Assembly (NCBI RefSeq): GCF_032854445.1
Contig: NC_088298.1
Span: 17,939,976 to 17,999,975, forward strand
DNA: 60,000 nt
DNA from: Liolophura sinensis
Taxonomy: Eukaryota; Mollusca; Polyplacophora; Chitonida; Chitonidae
Direction: 5' to 3'
Both the position numbers and the translations under genes were made by a program. Within the stretch, counting starts at the first letter, position 1. Each line of letters begins with the position of its first letter. A model generated the notes under the pieces. That model was not told the DNA's origin. It worked only from the letters and a program-made list of their open reading frames with translations, and did no database searches. Below are positions 1 through 11,251 of this stretch, piece after piece.

Positions 1-45
1 CGTCACTTTGCCATGAGATAAACCTGCTTTTTCACGCCATCTTAC

Positions 46-615
46 CTCCGAATACGGCCCAAATCAGAGGCTCCTTGACCGTATCCAACGAAAAGAAATC
101 CGGGGCTAAAACTCGATGGCTACGAATCGGTTGGCTGACAACATAGTTCAGCTCCCTTGTGCTGTTTAATCCGACACCGACGCCGTAGATGGTAACACCT
201 TGGCGACGAGTAGCCCTGGCCGAAAGGACTGTCCATTTCTTGTTGATGTCCGATTCCCCACCGGCGATAAGAATCACAGCATTCGGGACATCGTATCGGT
301 CACCACGGTGGGGCACGAACATGTAGTTTCGGATTGAGCGAAGTGATCCGGCGATGTTCAGTTTCCCTGGCATGTGCGGTATCTCTCGGATCGCTTTGAA
401 TAGCTCGGTTTTGTTCAGGAAAAAGTTCAGATTTATCACCATAACCTCACTGGTACTGACTCCTAAGACGCCAACTCTGACCTTCCCGCCGTCGATGTCG
501 GCTGGCTCTAGAAAGTCTACCACAAACTCTAGCATTGCTTTGAACTCCTCGTTGGACACGCAGTGCGACGAATCCAGCAAAAACACCAAGTCTCGCCGTG
601 CCTTCAGCAGATTGG
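46..615 (-). CDS. VWA-domain exon (phase 1-1)
   Basis: This 570-bp exon encodes 190 residues that make one complete VWA domain. The first strand reads RRDLVFLLDSSH, followed by a DIDGGKVRVGV strand, an IAGGESD loop and the usual C-terminal AVFGG. The acceptor (TTTTCAG) lies just right of 615 and the donor (G|GTAAG) just left of 46; both are phase 1. An open frame runs on to 793, but that part is intron read-through. The MIDAS motif is incomplete: the fifth position of DxSxS is Cys, and the Asp expected in the later T-D-G loop is Gly. This is the leftmost, so most C-terminal, VWA module in the window. The gene probably continues beyond position 1, because the exon ends in a donor and not a stop codon. 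Confidence 0.85.
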
Positions 616-3027
616 CTGAAAATGGCAAAGTAGAGCAACAATGCAGGAGCCCTACACCAGTAACTTTGTTTAAATTTTTATAATTGTATAGAATTTTATG
701 ACCCAATGTGTATAAGGAATTTTTTACACAGCATTCGGCAATAGTTAACATTGATGGAAGATTTGATGGACGATATGTTCTGTCTTGCAACATTCTAAAG
801 AAATTTTCGAGATCATTTTTATTAAATAATGGTGTCCATCAAATCAAGATTCACGTTATGTGAATTACTTGAATTGCCTATTGTTTTATAAGTGGCCAAC
901 GGGAATGAAGTGCTAAATTTGGGAAAGTATTGCGTTAACCAAGCAAAAAAGACGCACAACATCCATGCTGGTTTAGAAAATTATTATTTAGCTCATGAGT
1001 GCTTTAGTACAGGGTAAAGCTCCTTCATATATGCTCGGAAAGCTGTTTCCAGCCAACACTGCCAACCGCCAAGCAAAGCCTCGGCAGCGGTACCATTCAT
1101 TACAAAGGCGCATGTGCCAAGTCATTCTCTGCTGCGAACACCAGTGCTGCATACAGGCTTGTTTCGTGTGACAGCTCAACTAAAATTACAGACAGCCTGT
1201 GTCCTCATGTAAAGACATAACCGAATTCCATTATCTTAAACATCATGCGGAAACTACATGGGCTCATATTCATAAAGTCTACTGACACCAACAGATTTCA
1301 TAAAAAGTGAGAACTTCAAGCTGAACAAAACTTGCAAAATCTTTGCTGTTACTTTTGTATTTTGAGTTCCCTAATAAATTTATATCGGCGTCTTTAACAC
1401 GTCACTGACTATTCAAATTGAAGTATTCGCTGTTTATATCTTATGAATATTGGCCCGAATTCACAACAACCATTCCTCTGTTAATACAGATCATCAATGT
1501 GTGTAACATGAACAGCAAAGCAAAGGTGCAGGTGCATATTATACGTGTAGACTACCACATCACCGTTGACCAGTACATTGTTTGGCTTGACTGACGTTAG
1601 CACCGTACTTTCACTTACACGACGGCGGTCAGTTTTCATAAGTGGGAGAAAAAGGAACCGCAAATTATTGATAGAGCCCATTGCAAAATATTATAAAAGG
1701 AAATTCTCAAACCTTGGAATAGAAATTTTTATAGCTTGTAGGTTGTTGTAAGTTGAGAACAAGTCGTGGGATACTATAAATTTAAATTCGTCCTTGAGAA
1801 TCAATGATTGCCTCAAAAAAGTAACTTTCTAACAGTTAAATTTCATTTGGTATAAATATGTTTTAAACACATGGGGAATTAAGTATGGGGAAACAATGTA
1901 TAATCAGCCACAGATCATCTTTTTACACTATTTCCTAACATTTACAAGGTTCTTTCACGCCTCAAGTGAAAATATACCCTGTGCGTTAAACATATCAACA
2001 ATTCATCGTAAGTTAAGACAAGAGATGAGTTTAGGTTATTAAATGTAATGGAAATAAAAAATAAAAAAATAATAATAAATGAAATTAAACGAACAAGCAG
2101 AACCCAAATTCGTATCAAGCGAAAATCGTTTTTGAAATCCCTTTTTTGCAGTAAACTACATAGTGACAACCTCCATATTATAACTGTAAATCCTCAAACA
2201 CAAACAAAACACTGGGCGCTTGTGAAAATGTTTGGGTTGGGCGGCATATTATTAAATGGTAAATATTCCTCATATTGCAACGGCCACGTTCTAGTTATGT
2301 GACCAAGTCTTATTCACACATATCCAGATTTCTCTGCGCATCACAAACGGGTAGATTCCTAGTCACGTGACTAATAACAGCTACAGTGCTCAGAGACAAT
2401 CAACAACAATAACAACCAGTACAACAATAACAGACAACAAACAACATTCTGCGGACAACATCAAAAGCCCACCTAAACGGAAACGTTCCAAAAAAAAAAA
2501 ACATTTAAGGGGGATTTATTTATTTATCTGATTTGCGTTTTACGCCGCACTGAAGAATATTTCATTCATACGACGGTGGCCAGCATTAAAATGGGAGGTA
2601 ACCGGGCAGAGCCCTCGAAGAACTCACGACCATCTACAGGTTACTACCAGGCCTTCCCAAGTACAGGAAGAAAAGAAGCCAGCATGAGATGGACTAGAAC
2701 TAACAGCCACGGCATTGGTGAGAGGTACTTGGGTAATTTCGCCACACTGGCACGCTAACCACCTAATGATGGATTGAACAGCCATGAGTTATAATTTAAA
2801 ATCATATAACTTGTGTCCAATGTCTGTGTAACTCTACACCACTGAAGATGTGATATACATGTTGTACAGATTTTTTTCCTCTGTGTAGAGATATATATGG
2901 ATAATTTTAAGATTTCAGTCGTGAACAAGAGCATAGCGGCCAAACCAACAGCGTCGTGCAAAAAAAGCTGGGAGTGCGTCAGGAAAACTTTGTTCATTCG
3001 GAAGCTGCAGCGAGAGTTGATACTTAC
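616..3027. other. Intron with SINE and CAA-rich tract
   Basis: Non-coding interval between exons. It holds a reverse-oriented SINE near 2514-2760 and a CAA/ACAA-rich low-complexity stretch at about 2399-2460. I found no other phase-1 exon flanked by good splice sites, although another very small exon could be missed by eye. Confidence 0.6.
2514..2760 (-). mobile_element. tRNA-derived SINE, reverse orientation
   Basis: The element starts on the plus strand with the TTTATTTATTTAT tail, followed by the conserved core (TTTTACGCCGCACT, then ATACGACGGTGGCCAGCAT). It ends in a degenerate tRNA-like head with a box-B-like segment near 2690-2715. It matches the copies at 4125, 8161, 12822, 14393, 15315, 21790 and 22845. 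Pol III-type SINE in an intron. Confidence 0.75.
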
Positions 3028-3051
3028 GTGGCAGTGGAGGTCGAGGGGTTT
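3028..3051 (-). CDS. Putative 24-bp linker microexon
   Basis: Between an acceptor ending CCAACAG (right) and a donor GTAAGTAT (left) lies a 24-bp segment that reads ETPRPPLP in the phase-1 frame used by the rest of the gene. The proline/threonine composition and exact phase fit the other linker exons. The short length and an only moderate polypyrimidine tract keep confidence modest. Confidence 0.45.
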
Positions 3052-3652
3052 CTGTTGGAAGGATTTGTAATGTCTCAGAAAATAATGCGAACGTACGATA
3101 TTATGTGTGTAGAGTGTCTTCCTTTTTAGATAGGTGATGCCTCAGAATTAAAACAATACACACTGCAAGATTTCTGTTACCAGTAAGCCATTGAAATGAC
3201 GTTGTATGTGGTCTGATATTGACGTCCTTAACTAGTGACATGTAAACCCATTTAATACATTTAATCGTTACTTGTCAGGCCTTTGCGAAATGGAGTTGGC
3301 ACTGTTAAGTTAACCTCTTTCTGAATGGTAGAATTTATGGAAGCATGTTGCGAACAACATTTCCCAGGGCTACAAATTTTACCGTTATTTTTAAACTTGT
3401 TATGTAACACAAATTCTATGATATGAACGCGTATGTTGGGTAATATTAAAATAGATATATTTGGCAGTTTGCTTTGCTTTCGAGAGCAAGGGGTTCCATC
3501 ATTTGGTTTTTGTCACAAGCAGATACCTACAAAACATTGTTACCTGTGGAGTTCCCCAGATATTCCTAAAGAGTGTGCCCGGTTGGCATACTCATATAAC
3601 CAGATCCCAAACAAACTAATCCAACAGCTTCACCTATATTCATTAAACTTAC

Positions 3653-4012
3653 CTTTTATAGTGGTGCGTATGGTCGTTGTGGTGGTTGGAGCTCTGGTTG
3701 TTGTGGTGGTTGGTGCTCTGGTCGTTGTGGTGGTTGGAGCTCTAGTAGTTGTGGTTGTAGGAGCCCGTGTTGTGGTTGTAGGAGTTAGCGTCGTTGTTGC
3801 TGGAGCCCGTGTCGTTGTGGTTGTGACGGGAGCCCATGTTGTTGTAGGAGCCCGTCTGGTAAAAGGCAGTTTGCTTATTACAGGAGAATGTGTCGACAGT
3901 GTTTCCGTTGTAGAAGATTGTGTTGTCCTGGGTCTACGGGTGCGCCTCGTAGTTCGTACAGGCGAAGGCTGTTCCTCTGGGAAAGGCGTGGGAGTAATTC
4001 GCTCAGGTTCAA
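3653..4012 (-). CDS. Thr-rich linker exon with RAPTTTTT repeats
   Basis: This 360-bp exon encodes 120 residues. It starts VEPERITPTPFPEEQPSP, passes through an Arg/Thr-rich stretch, and ends in about five tandem copies of an eight-residue RAPTTTTT-like repeat (roughly residues 75-118). Acceptor CTTTTCAG and donor G|GTAAGTTT are both phase 1. The composition is that of a mucin-type O-glycosylated spacer. The repeats are diverged (TTTWAPV, TTTLTP) toward the N-terminal side and nearly perfect near the donor, as expected for a short tandem repeat still expanding. The long plus-strand Val-rich open frame over the same bases is its antisense shadow. Confidence 0.8.
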
Positions 4013-5756
4013 CTGAAAAGTTCCAAATGGTCAGAATAACGCTGATGTGATATACTTGGAATAGAGCATCATTCTAGCACAGTGTTGTATGCAGCGGAGA
4101 TGGTTTGGCTACGCAGCTTTGGTTGATTTATTGATTTATTTATTTCATGGAATTTTACGCCCTACTCATGAATATTTCCCTTATACAACGGCGGCGAACA
4201 ATACAACAGGAAGAAACCGGGGACAGCCCTGAGGAAACCCACGACCAACCGCAGGGTGTTGAAAGGCCTTCCGACGTATGACCAGAGAAATAATCAGCAT
4301 GAACTGGACTTAGCTCACAGCGATCGGATTGGTAAGAGGCTTCTGGGTCGTTGTGCTGAGCTGCCACGCCAATCAGCAGGATACGGAGGTCAGTTGTTGG
4401 CTGATTGACTACATCTTAACGTCATGGTAAAAGTTTTTCAGCTGTATATCTGTGGCAACATGTACGGTTAGAGGAAATATGAATAAACCACTGGACTACG
4501 GCAAGTAACTAAAAAACTTTTCTACGTGAGACACAGATAACCACGCATAGTGGATGTTCATTGCCTGTGCCACATTGCTAAAAGGCGAACAATTAAGAAA
4601 AACTGCATGTAAGGCCAGATAGCCGGTCCTGTGCTCGTTGCAGACAAACTTACTCCCACACAGCACCCAAGGACAAATGGGCAGAATGAGAATCACGAAA
4701 ATTCCGCCCGAAACTAAAGCAGCACCTCATGTGTCAGAGTGATTGAAACACAAACATCTTACCCGCATGAAAAGCTCCCCTTCCACCCACCCAGCAGCCT
4801 CAACACTCACCTCTACCCCCACCCCAGTCACGCACAGAGTTTCTAAAGCAGGGGAATATGCCCAAATCATTTAAGTGTCCTGCATTATTCACCCTAAAAT
4901 CATACGCTCGATTAATAACAAACAGAATAGGTATGATTTGAAAGAAAAAATAAGTGAATTTCCAGGAGAGGTCTAGACATGCAACAAGGTCAATATTCAA
5001 AATTTAATATTTATTCTAAACGTACATGTTTTATGACCATGGCTGTTAAAAGAGAAAACAACATAAAAATGATTTCATAGTGAGATGAAAGAGCGTCAAA
5101 ACGTATTTGCCAGTCTGGTATTTAACATGCTTTTCGAATTTTTTTTCAGAGAGAAAGGTTTTTGAAAGTATTTTTGCATAGTGGGTATTTGAAACCACCT
5201 CTTGGTATATATATTCTTTGCATAATAATGATCTAATTAAGGGTGTGGTTGATGTCTAATAAATTTATTTTAATGTGAGTTTGTTGTTTATATCCAAACA
5301 CATACATTTAATCTGCATTTAATAATATTTATGAAAATATTACAGACATAAATATAATCGAAATCCAGGTTGATCACATTTGTTAGTCATGAAAATTTGT
5401 TAAGTACAAGGTTAATCGCAAAGCGCGTATGGAAAGACCAAATTGTAGGACAAATATATTTATTAAACGTTTGCTACATCCACATTTATAACGTTATTAC
5501 GCAAGCACTATACCAAAAGGGGGTCCCAAATACCCACTATATAAAAATATTATAAGTGTGTTTTCCTATTAAAATACTGAAGACCACACTTATGACTAAC
5601 TTTTCCCACACTTTCATCTGAAATTTATGCAGTTATGTAGCTTTATGCTGATGCAATCTTAAAGGTTTCTCTATCTTTAAACTAAGATAAGAAGATGCTT
5701 TAAATTCGCCAAACATAAATTTATCCGAATCTAAATCTCACATAAAATAGTGTTAC
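4013..5756. other. Intron with SINE
   Basis: Non-coding interval. It contains a reverse SINE at about 4125-4375 and AT-rich sequence elsewhere. Nothing else recognisable. Confidence 0.6.
4125..4375 (-). mobile_element. tRNA-derived SINE, reverse orientation
   Basis: TTTATTTATTTATTT tail at the left, core TTTTACGCCCTACTCATGAA followed by ATACAACGGCGGC, and tRNA-like head at the right ending near CTGCCACGCCAA. More diverged than the 22845 copy. Confidence 0.75.
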
Positions 5757-5801
5757 CTGCATCTGTGGCAAACACTATTCTGTCTGTGACCTCCTCTTCA
5801 T
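5757..5801 (-). CDS. 45-bp linker exon
   Basis: Acceptor TGTTTCAG and donor G|GTAACAC flank 45 bp that read DEEEVTDRIVFATDA in frame. Phase 1-1, so it can be included or skipped without a frameshift. An acidic spacer of no recognised family. Confidence 0.65.
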
Positions 5802-5915
5802 CTGAAACACAGAGAGTCAACGAAATGGTTTTTGTTACTATGCTACATAAATAGGCTAAATCGGACTTTAAGGTTGAATCTTGGTGTCCTGCTTAATTTG
5901 ATTGATCTTTTATGT

Positions 5916-5955
5916 ATCTATTTATTTATTTATCTATTTATTTATTTTATTTACA
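5916..5955. repeat. TTTAT microsatellite
   Basis: A run of TATTTAT/CTATTTAT units, similar to a SINE tail but without a recognisable SINE core beside it. Confidence 0.6.
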
Positions 5956-6357
5956 GGCTTATGCTATTCATTTGCATGATTTCTTATCTCGTTTGACGTA
6001 ATTTTATGCATCTTTAATTTATTCCCACTAGAGTACTTGACTTATTCAAAAAATGTTCTATAGCTTGCGCAGATGGTAATAAAGCCTTCTACATCATTAC
6101 AGAGTCTTTTAAGTTCTCTAAATGTTCACAACAAAGCTTATATTGCTAGTATATCAACCATTCTGATTGGTTAAAGTTTCACTTCTCCATCCAACACACG
6201 TGTAGAGGAGAGTTGTGGTTACTTCGGGAACGCCCATTATGATTGACGGCTGGTATATAATTTTCTGATTCCGCCAGCTAGAGCCAATTTTAGCGCCAAG
6301 TAATTATAGAACACGGCTACTGGATTTAACGTTATCTCGAACAGAAAGAGTACTTAC

Positions 6358-6405
6358 CTGGCTGTAATGTTATGCTCGGTTCAGCTGACGGAATTGGTTT
6401 GGATT
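6358..6405 (-). CDS. 48-bp linker exon
   Basis: Acceptor TTATTTGCAG and donor G|GTAAGTAC bound 48 bp that read ESKPIPSAEPSITLQP. Phase 1-1. Proline/serine-rich spacer. Confidence 0.65.
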
Positions 6406-6670
6406 CTGCAAATAAAAGAAAAACAGAGCATACAAGTCAATGTGCTGTTGTATAACATTGCTGCATATAGGTGCAGAGTTCAAATTATTTAAACTAATAA
6501 CTAATAACCAACTACTATAGGCACTATAGAAGACTGACAACATATTACAATTTTACCAAAATAATTCACGCAAGCTTTTTACCAAGGGTTTAACATGTAA
6601 GTATACTGAATTACTCTCTGGTTCCTGAAATATGCTGCACAGAGTGGGACATTGGCGTCGTTTTCTAGCA

Positions 6671-6940
6671 TATCGTCAGTGATTTTGAAATCAAAATCGC
6701 TGGTGCAAATGTACGAGGCTTACAATGTACAATGCCGGTCATACTTGTGAGTGGTTATCTTCAGATACTAAAGCTCAGACTAAATCACCGACCTTCCAGA
6801 GCTACTAGTCAATTAAGTCGGCCTAAAGCCTATGTCGAACCAATGACAGCTGGATTTGAAAATGCCATTTCCTTGGTAACGTGTTGATTCGGTTGGATGG
6901 ATTAAACCAGCGATGGTTCGAGAAATCACTGATGACGGAC
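6671..6940. mobile_element. Possible MITE-like element with imperfect terminal inverted repeats
   Basis: The left arm (6671-6705: CGTCAGTGATTTT, then AAAATCGCTGGTG) and right arm (6906-6940: CCAGCGATGG, then AAATCACTGATGACG) are inverted copies at roughly 70-75% identity by eye, about 200 bp apart. There is no coding capacity between them. Could be an old non-autonomous DNA transposon; a target-site duplication is not obvious. Confidence 0.35.
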
Positions 6941-7272
6941 ACGTGTTCTTGCAGCATGCGCAATATTCAATGTATAAAGATTCATTTGGAAGCTTGGAAA
7001 TTGTTTACGAAATAAAGAAAATAATGTATGCCTTAACTAAAAGGTGATATATAACTGTGTTCAGAAATATTTTAAATTATTTTACATTCTTTCTATAATG
7101 ATAAATAATCATACCATAGATGACACAAAAATTATTTTAAAGATGAGTGAGTAGAAAAAATTAGAATGATTCTAAGCAAATGCAGGACGGATGCCTTTCC
7201 TGAAAAATTACTTATTTACTTCGACAAATAACGAAAATTTTTTCCACGAATGTTATGTAATGTCCCCTTCAC

Positions 7273-7422
7273 CTATATGTGGTCCGAAAGCCTCACCATA
7301 CTCTTTATCTCTTGCAACTGCTTTTCATAGCCCGGAGAGTAAACTAAAATAATTTGGAGGCTATTGCGCTTGGACTGGTATAATTGTTGACATTTCACTT
7401 CAAACAAATGCCCATCTTCGCT
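7273..7422 (-). other. Unexplained open frame ending at the assembly gap
   Basis: On the minus strand the frame leaving the N gap reads SEDGHLFEVKCQQLYQSKRN and continues through IILVYSPGYEKQL to a stop at 7273. The composition is unlike the Thr/Pro linkers or VWA domains. Strong hydrophobic-then-polar patterning makes it look protein-like, but 50 codons is short and no splice sites in the gene's phase fit. It may be a transposon or pseudogene fragment. Confidence 0.2.
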
Positions 7423-7622
7423 NNNNNNNNNNNNNNNNNNNNNNNNNNNNNNNNNNNNNNNNNNNNNNNNNNNNNNNNNNNNNNNNNNNNNNNNNNNNNN
7501 NNNNNNNNNNNNNNNNNNNNNNNNNNNNNNNNNNNNNNNNNNNNNNNNNNNNNNNNNNNNNNNNNNNNNNNNNNNNNNNNNNNNNNNNNNNNNNNNNNNN
7601 NNNNNNNNNNNNNNNNNNNNNN
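7423..7622. other. Assembly gap (200 N)
   Basis: Exactly 200 N, which suggests a placeholder of fixed size, so the true distance is unknown. Confidence 0.98.
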
Positions 7623-7886
7623 TTAAGAAAACATTCTTTTCCTTGCAAATTGTGAACATAACGCTGGACATTCAGATATGTAGGGATTTTGGGTAATAGC
7701 TCGTTTTCGCCGCGCTATAGCTAAAATGCTGCTTCATATTATACCTTATTATAGCCTAAAGACTTAAATATCTGAAACATAATTGTAAATGAAGCCTAAA
7801 TTTTCATTCAATTTTAGATACTCATTTAAACCAGACAGCACTGCGTTAGGTTTTTTCGAAAGAGCTCTTAGATGGAAGTTACTTAC

Positions 7887-7925
7887 ACGAAGGAGTGGCT
7901 GAAGTGGTATCGGTGCGGTCTTTGG
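7887..7925 (-). CDS. 39-bp linker exon
   Basis: Acceptor TTCTATTGTAG and donor T|GTAAGTAA bound 39 bp that read AKDRTDTTSATPS, phase 1-1. Thr/Ser-rich spacer directly downstream, in transcript order, of the VWA exon at 8626. Confidence 0.6.
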
Positions 7926-8625
7926 CTACAATAGAAAAAAGGTGATACTTAGATCGACATTTTGAATAAGCTAAATTACTAATTTACTCGGTGTTTTATG
8001 GGATACAACAAATATAACACAGTTGTACGATTGAGTGTTCAGGTTTAGTGGAGAAGGAAACAGGGTAAATGCCGAAAACGAACCCATGTCGACTAAAAGG
8101 TCGCTACCATTTCAGTGGTTGGGGCTGTATCTGCGAGCGTGACTTCATATGTCTTGTGGGACCTCCGTGGCTAGCGCAGTGAAATGACCCAAGAGCCTCT
8201 CACCAATGCGATCGCTGTGAGTTCAACTCCAGCTCATGCTGGCTTCCTCTCCGGTTTTACGTGGGAAGGTCTGGCAGCAACCTGCGGATAATCGTGGGTT
8301 TCTCCCGGGGTCTGCACGGTTTCATCTCACTATAATGCTGGCTGCCGTCATATAAGTGAAATATTCTTGAGTACGGCGTGAATCACCAATCAAATAAATA
8401 AATAAATCATGTGTTACGTATTAAGCCGGGGCACGAATGCGATAATTGAAAATATAATTATGCAAAGTATTCTTAGCAGGTTAGGTGGGAAAAAATTTTC
8501 AAAATTAAAGTTCATAACCTGCAACTCCTGCAAAATATGCAGGTATCGCTATAGCCATTTACTTTCGAATTATGATACATAATTTCATGTTCAACAGGGT
8601 GTAATCACACAACTAATTTACATAC
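7926..8625. other. Intron with SINE
   Basis: Non-coding interval holding one forward SINE (8161-8407). Nothing else seen. Confidence 0.6.
8161..8407 (+). mobile_element. Full-length tRNA-derived SINE
   Basis: The best-preserved head in the window: box-A-like TGGCTAGCGCAGTG at about 8168 and box-B-like GAGTTCAACTCC at about 8220, 50 bp apart as in tRNA-type pol III promoters. A core (CGTGGGTTTCTCCCGGGG, then TGGCTGCCGTCATATAAG) and the AATCAAATAAATAAATAAA tail follow. Confidence 0.85.
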
Positions 8626-9189
8626 CTCCAAACGCTGCCGCCATCAAAGGCTCGCGAATTTTGTTCAGATTGTTGTAGTTGCGAACTGTAAATCGGTACT
8701 TGTTAGCAGGGGGAGTGACGATGTTATTCAGCTGCTGTCTGTCCTTTAGGCCTACGCCAACGCCGTATATGGCGATCCCTAAGCTGCGTAGACCTTTAGC
8801 AGCTGGGGAAATCCATTTCTGGGAAACCGTGGATGTGCTTCCGGTGAGTAGAATCAGAGCGTTAGGGGCAGTGGCTCTGTCACCTCGAGCACTTGAGAAC
8901 ATTTCTCGTCTAATGGTTCTAAGACCCTTCACAATGTCACTGTCTCCACCTGTATATTGCACTTTGCTTATGGCTCTCATCAGTTTCTTTTTGTCATCAA
9001 ATTTGCCCAGGTGTATGGGGGTATTGACTTGGGACGAGTAAGTAACCAGGCCAAATCTCGTGTTGTTCAATCCAACCTCTCCAACGATGTCTCTTATAAA
9101 CTGTAGGGATTTCCTGAAACCTCTCCTAGATACGGCATTGGAAGAGTCAACCAGAAATACAACGTCTCGTATCGCACTCGGAATTGGCA
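8626..9189 (-). CDS. VWA-domain exon (phase 1-1)
   Basis: This 564-bp exon encodes 188 residues, one complete VWA domain with almost no linker. It starts VPIPSAIRDVVFLVDSSN, continues through YTGGDSDIVKGLR and LTGSTSTVSQKW, and ends YGVGVGLKD ... AAAFGG. Acceptor TTCCTACAG and donor G|GTATGTAA are phase 1. The domain length matches the VWA family (about 180 residues). The MIDAS is degenerate: the motif reads DSSNA where DxSxS is expected, and the loop Asp is Gly (LTGS). No cysteines. Confidence 0.88.
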
Positions 9190-9599
9190 CTGTAGGAAAA
9201 TCAAAAATGATAGTAAGTATTATTATTCTTTACACAGTTAATATTGATTGTAAACATACACTGATTTTGCGATGTAACTGATCGAACAAAACCATTCCCC
9301 CCAACACAAACGAACCATGCCCAATTAGCAGAAACGTGAGATAGAACTTCAGCTTAACCAATGTCATTGTTCAAAAACTGTAGTTATTTATGAATGGCGA
9401 TTTGAAACATTAAACCAGTGGCTATCTTCGGTTTGGGCTATGTAGAGTTGTTTATGACCCAAATATTGGACTGAACGAAATTATCAAATAAAGTAAAACC
9501 ATCAATCATACTCAGTCTGATAATATAACCCTCACCATACACCGCCCCACCCACCACCATAAAAACAAACCCGTCCCGTTACGCAGTGATTTTATGTAC
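9190..9599. other. Intron
   Basis: AT-rich interval between two phase-1 exons, ending near the donor GTACAT. Nothing else seen. Confidence 0.6.
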
Positions 9600-11251
9600 C
9601 TGTACTGGTCAGGGCTGGAGTGGATGGTCTTGTAATCTCGGGTATAGCGGATGTCTTCGGTCTAACTTTGGACATACCGTCTATCCTCCAGGGATCTTTC
9701 CGGCCAGAGACTTTTTTGGACACTGGCTTCTTAGTCACATCTATCTCTTCCGTTGTTTTCTTCTCCATTTCCGTAACAACAGTGACTATTTCGCGCGTGA
9801 CTATCTCGGGTTTTTCCGGTGCGCGGGTAATTTTCTTCGGTGCTTTTGTGACCTTGTCAGGTGATACAGTGACTTTCTCGGACACTTCAATAATCTCTTC
9901 AGGCGCTTTGGTGACTCTCCAAAACTCATCGGTGATTTTCTTGGGAGTTGTCGCGGATGTTCCAGTTCTGTCTATTTCAGTCGTTCTTCCAGGTTCGCGT
10001 GTAACTATCTCCGGAGCCTCTGTAACTCTCTTTCCCACCGGAATGTCTGTTCTGTCTATTTCAGTCGTTCTTCCAGGTTCGCGTGTAACTATCTCTGGAG
10101 CCTGAGTAACTCTCTTTCCCACCGGAATTGCTGTTCTGCCTATTTCAGTCGTTCTTCCAGGTTCACGTGTAACCATCTCCGGAGCCTCTGTAACTCTCTT
10201 TCCACCGGAATGTCTGTTCTGTCTATTTCAGTCGTTCTTCCAGGTTCGCGTGTAACTATCTCTGGAGCCTGAGTAACTCTCTTTCCCACCGGAATTGCTG
10301 TTCTGTCTATTTCAGTCGTTCTTCCAGGTTCACGTGTAACCATCTCCGGAGCCTCAGTAACTCTCTTTCCCACCGGAACTGCTGTTCTGTCTGTTTCAGT
10401 CGTTCTTCCAGGTTCGCGTGTAACTATCTCTGGAGCCTCAGTAACTCTCTTTCCCACAGGAACTGCTGTTCTCTCTATTTCAGTCGTTCTTCCTGGTTCG
10501 CGTGAAATTACATCTGGAGGTTGAGTAACTCTCTTTCCTACTGGGCTTGATGTGCTGACTATTTCAGTCGTTCTCCTAGGTCCGCGTGTAACTATCTCTG
10601 GAGCCTCAGTAACTCGCTTTTCCACCGGAATTGCTGTTCTATCTATTTCAGTCGTTCTTCCAGGTTCACGTGTAACTATCTCTGGAGCCTCCGTAACTAG
10701 CTTTTCCACCGGAATTGCTGTTCTGTCTATTTCAGTCGTTCTTCCAGGTTCGCGTGTAACTATCTCTGGAACCTCCGTAACTCGCTTTTCCACCGGAATT
10801 GCTGTTCTTCCAGTGGTCCCCGTTAGTTCCTCACTCACATCAGTAACCGCTTCTCCTTCTTCGGTCATCTTTCTATAGGCTTCGGTTGGACCTCGTCCTG
10901 TGATTCTCTCAACAACTGGAGATAACTTCTCAGGTTTCACACTTGACCTCTTGGGTGCACCTTCTACTTCTTTCGGCCTGTCCGTGATTCTTCTTGGGAT
11001 ATCTGTAATAACTTCACCTTCTTTCCTTTCCTCTTCGGTAACTTCGTATGGATGATCTGTCACTTCATGTGGTAATTTTGTCCTGGCTGGAAATTTAGCT
11101 GTCTTACGGGACTCTTCTTTATCGGTTATTTCCAATCGTGTTGTTGTTGGTTTCTCAGCTGCATCTGTTCTTCTTCTCGTCACAGTTTGATCTTTGCCAG
11201 TTGACACAGCCCATAGAGCTTCAGTGGTACTCTCAGGTGACTTGGTAGATT
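9600..11251 (-). CDS. Long Thr/Arg/Glu-rich linker exon with ten 84-bp repeats, one frameshift
   Basis: Acceptor CTCTTTCAG at 11252 and donor G|GTACAT at 9599 bound 1652 bp. The first part (about residues 1-145) is charged and Thr-rich (ESTKSPESTTEALWAV, then KPTTTRLEITDKEE). A block of ten tandem 28-residue repeats follows (PVGKRVTEAPEIVTREPG core), then a final ITRAPEKPEIVTREIVT-like tail. The length is one base short of a multiple of three. In the eighth repeat, near 10198-10203, CTCTTTCC stands where all other copies have CTCTTTCCC. That single-base loss splits the frame; with it accounted for, both ends are phase 1 like the rest of the gene. Sequencing error or a real null allele. Inferred role: extended, possibly O-glycosylated stalk. 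Confidence 0.8.
9967..10806 (-). repeat. 84-bp coding tandem repeat, 10 units
   Basis: Ten head-to-tail 84-bp units encode 28 residues each. Variation is concentrated at the first residues (AIPV, AVPV, DIPV, SSPV) and at EAPEI/QAPEI/EAPEM. Units 6-10 in transcript order alternate between two variants, which indicates recent two-unit (168-bp) duplications. Confidence 0.9.

Larger units (their letters stand above)
6406..7886. other. Intron with inverted repeat and assembly gap
   Basis: Non-coding interval. It contains the inverted-repeat element at 6671-6940, the N gap at 7423-7622 and a short unexplained open frame beside the gap. Exons could be hidden in the gap. Confidence 0.5.

Noticed and set aside
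1566-1640. Donor-like CTTAC near 1616
   Set aside because: No upstream AG in range gives an open phase-1 exon.
3433-4050. Plus-strand Val-rich open frame (VVVVVGALVVVVV)
   Set aside because: Antisense of the Thr-rich repeat exon at 3653-4012, which has proper splice sites and phase.
4760-4860. Possible exon beginning at the donor-like CTTACCC near 4759
   Set aside because: No acceptor gives a phase-1 frame with linker-like or VWA-like residues.
8161-8240. tRNA gene at the SINE head
   Set aside because: Box A and box B are present but the rest does not fold as a full tRNA, and the segment is the head of a repeated SINE.
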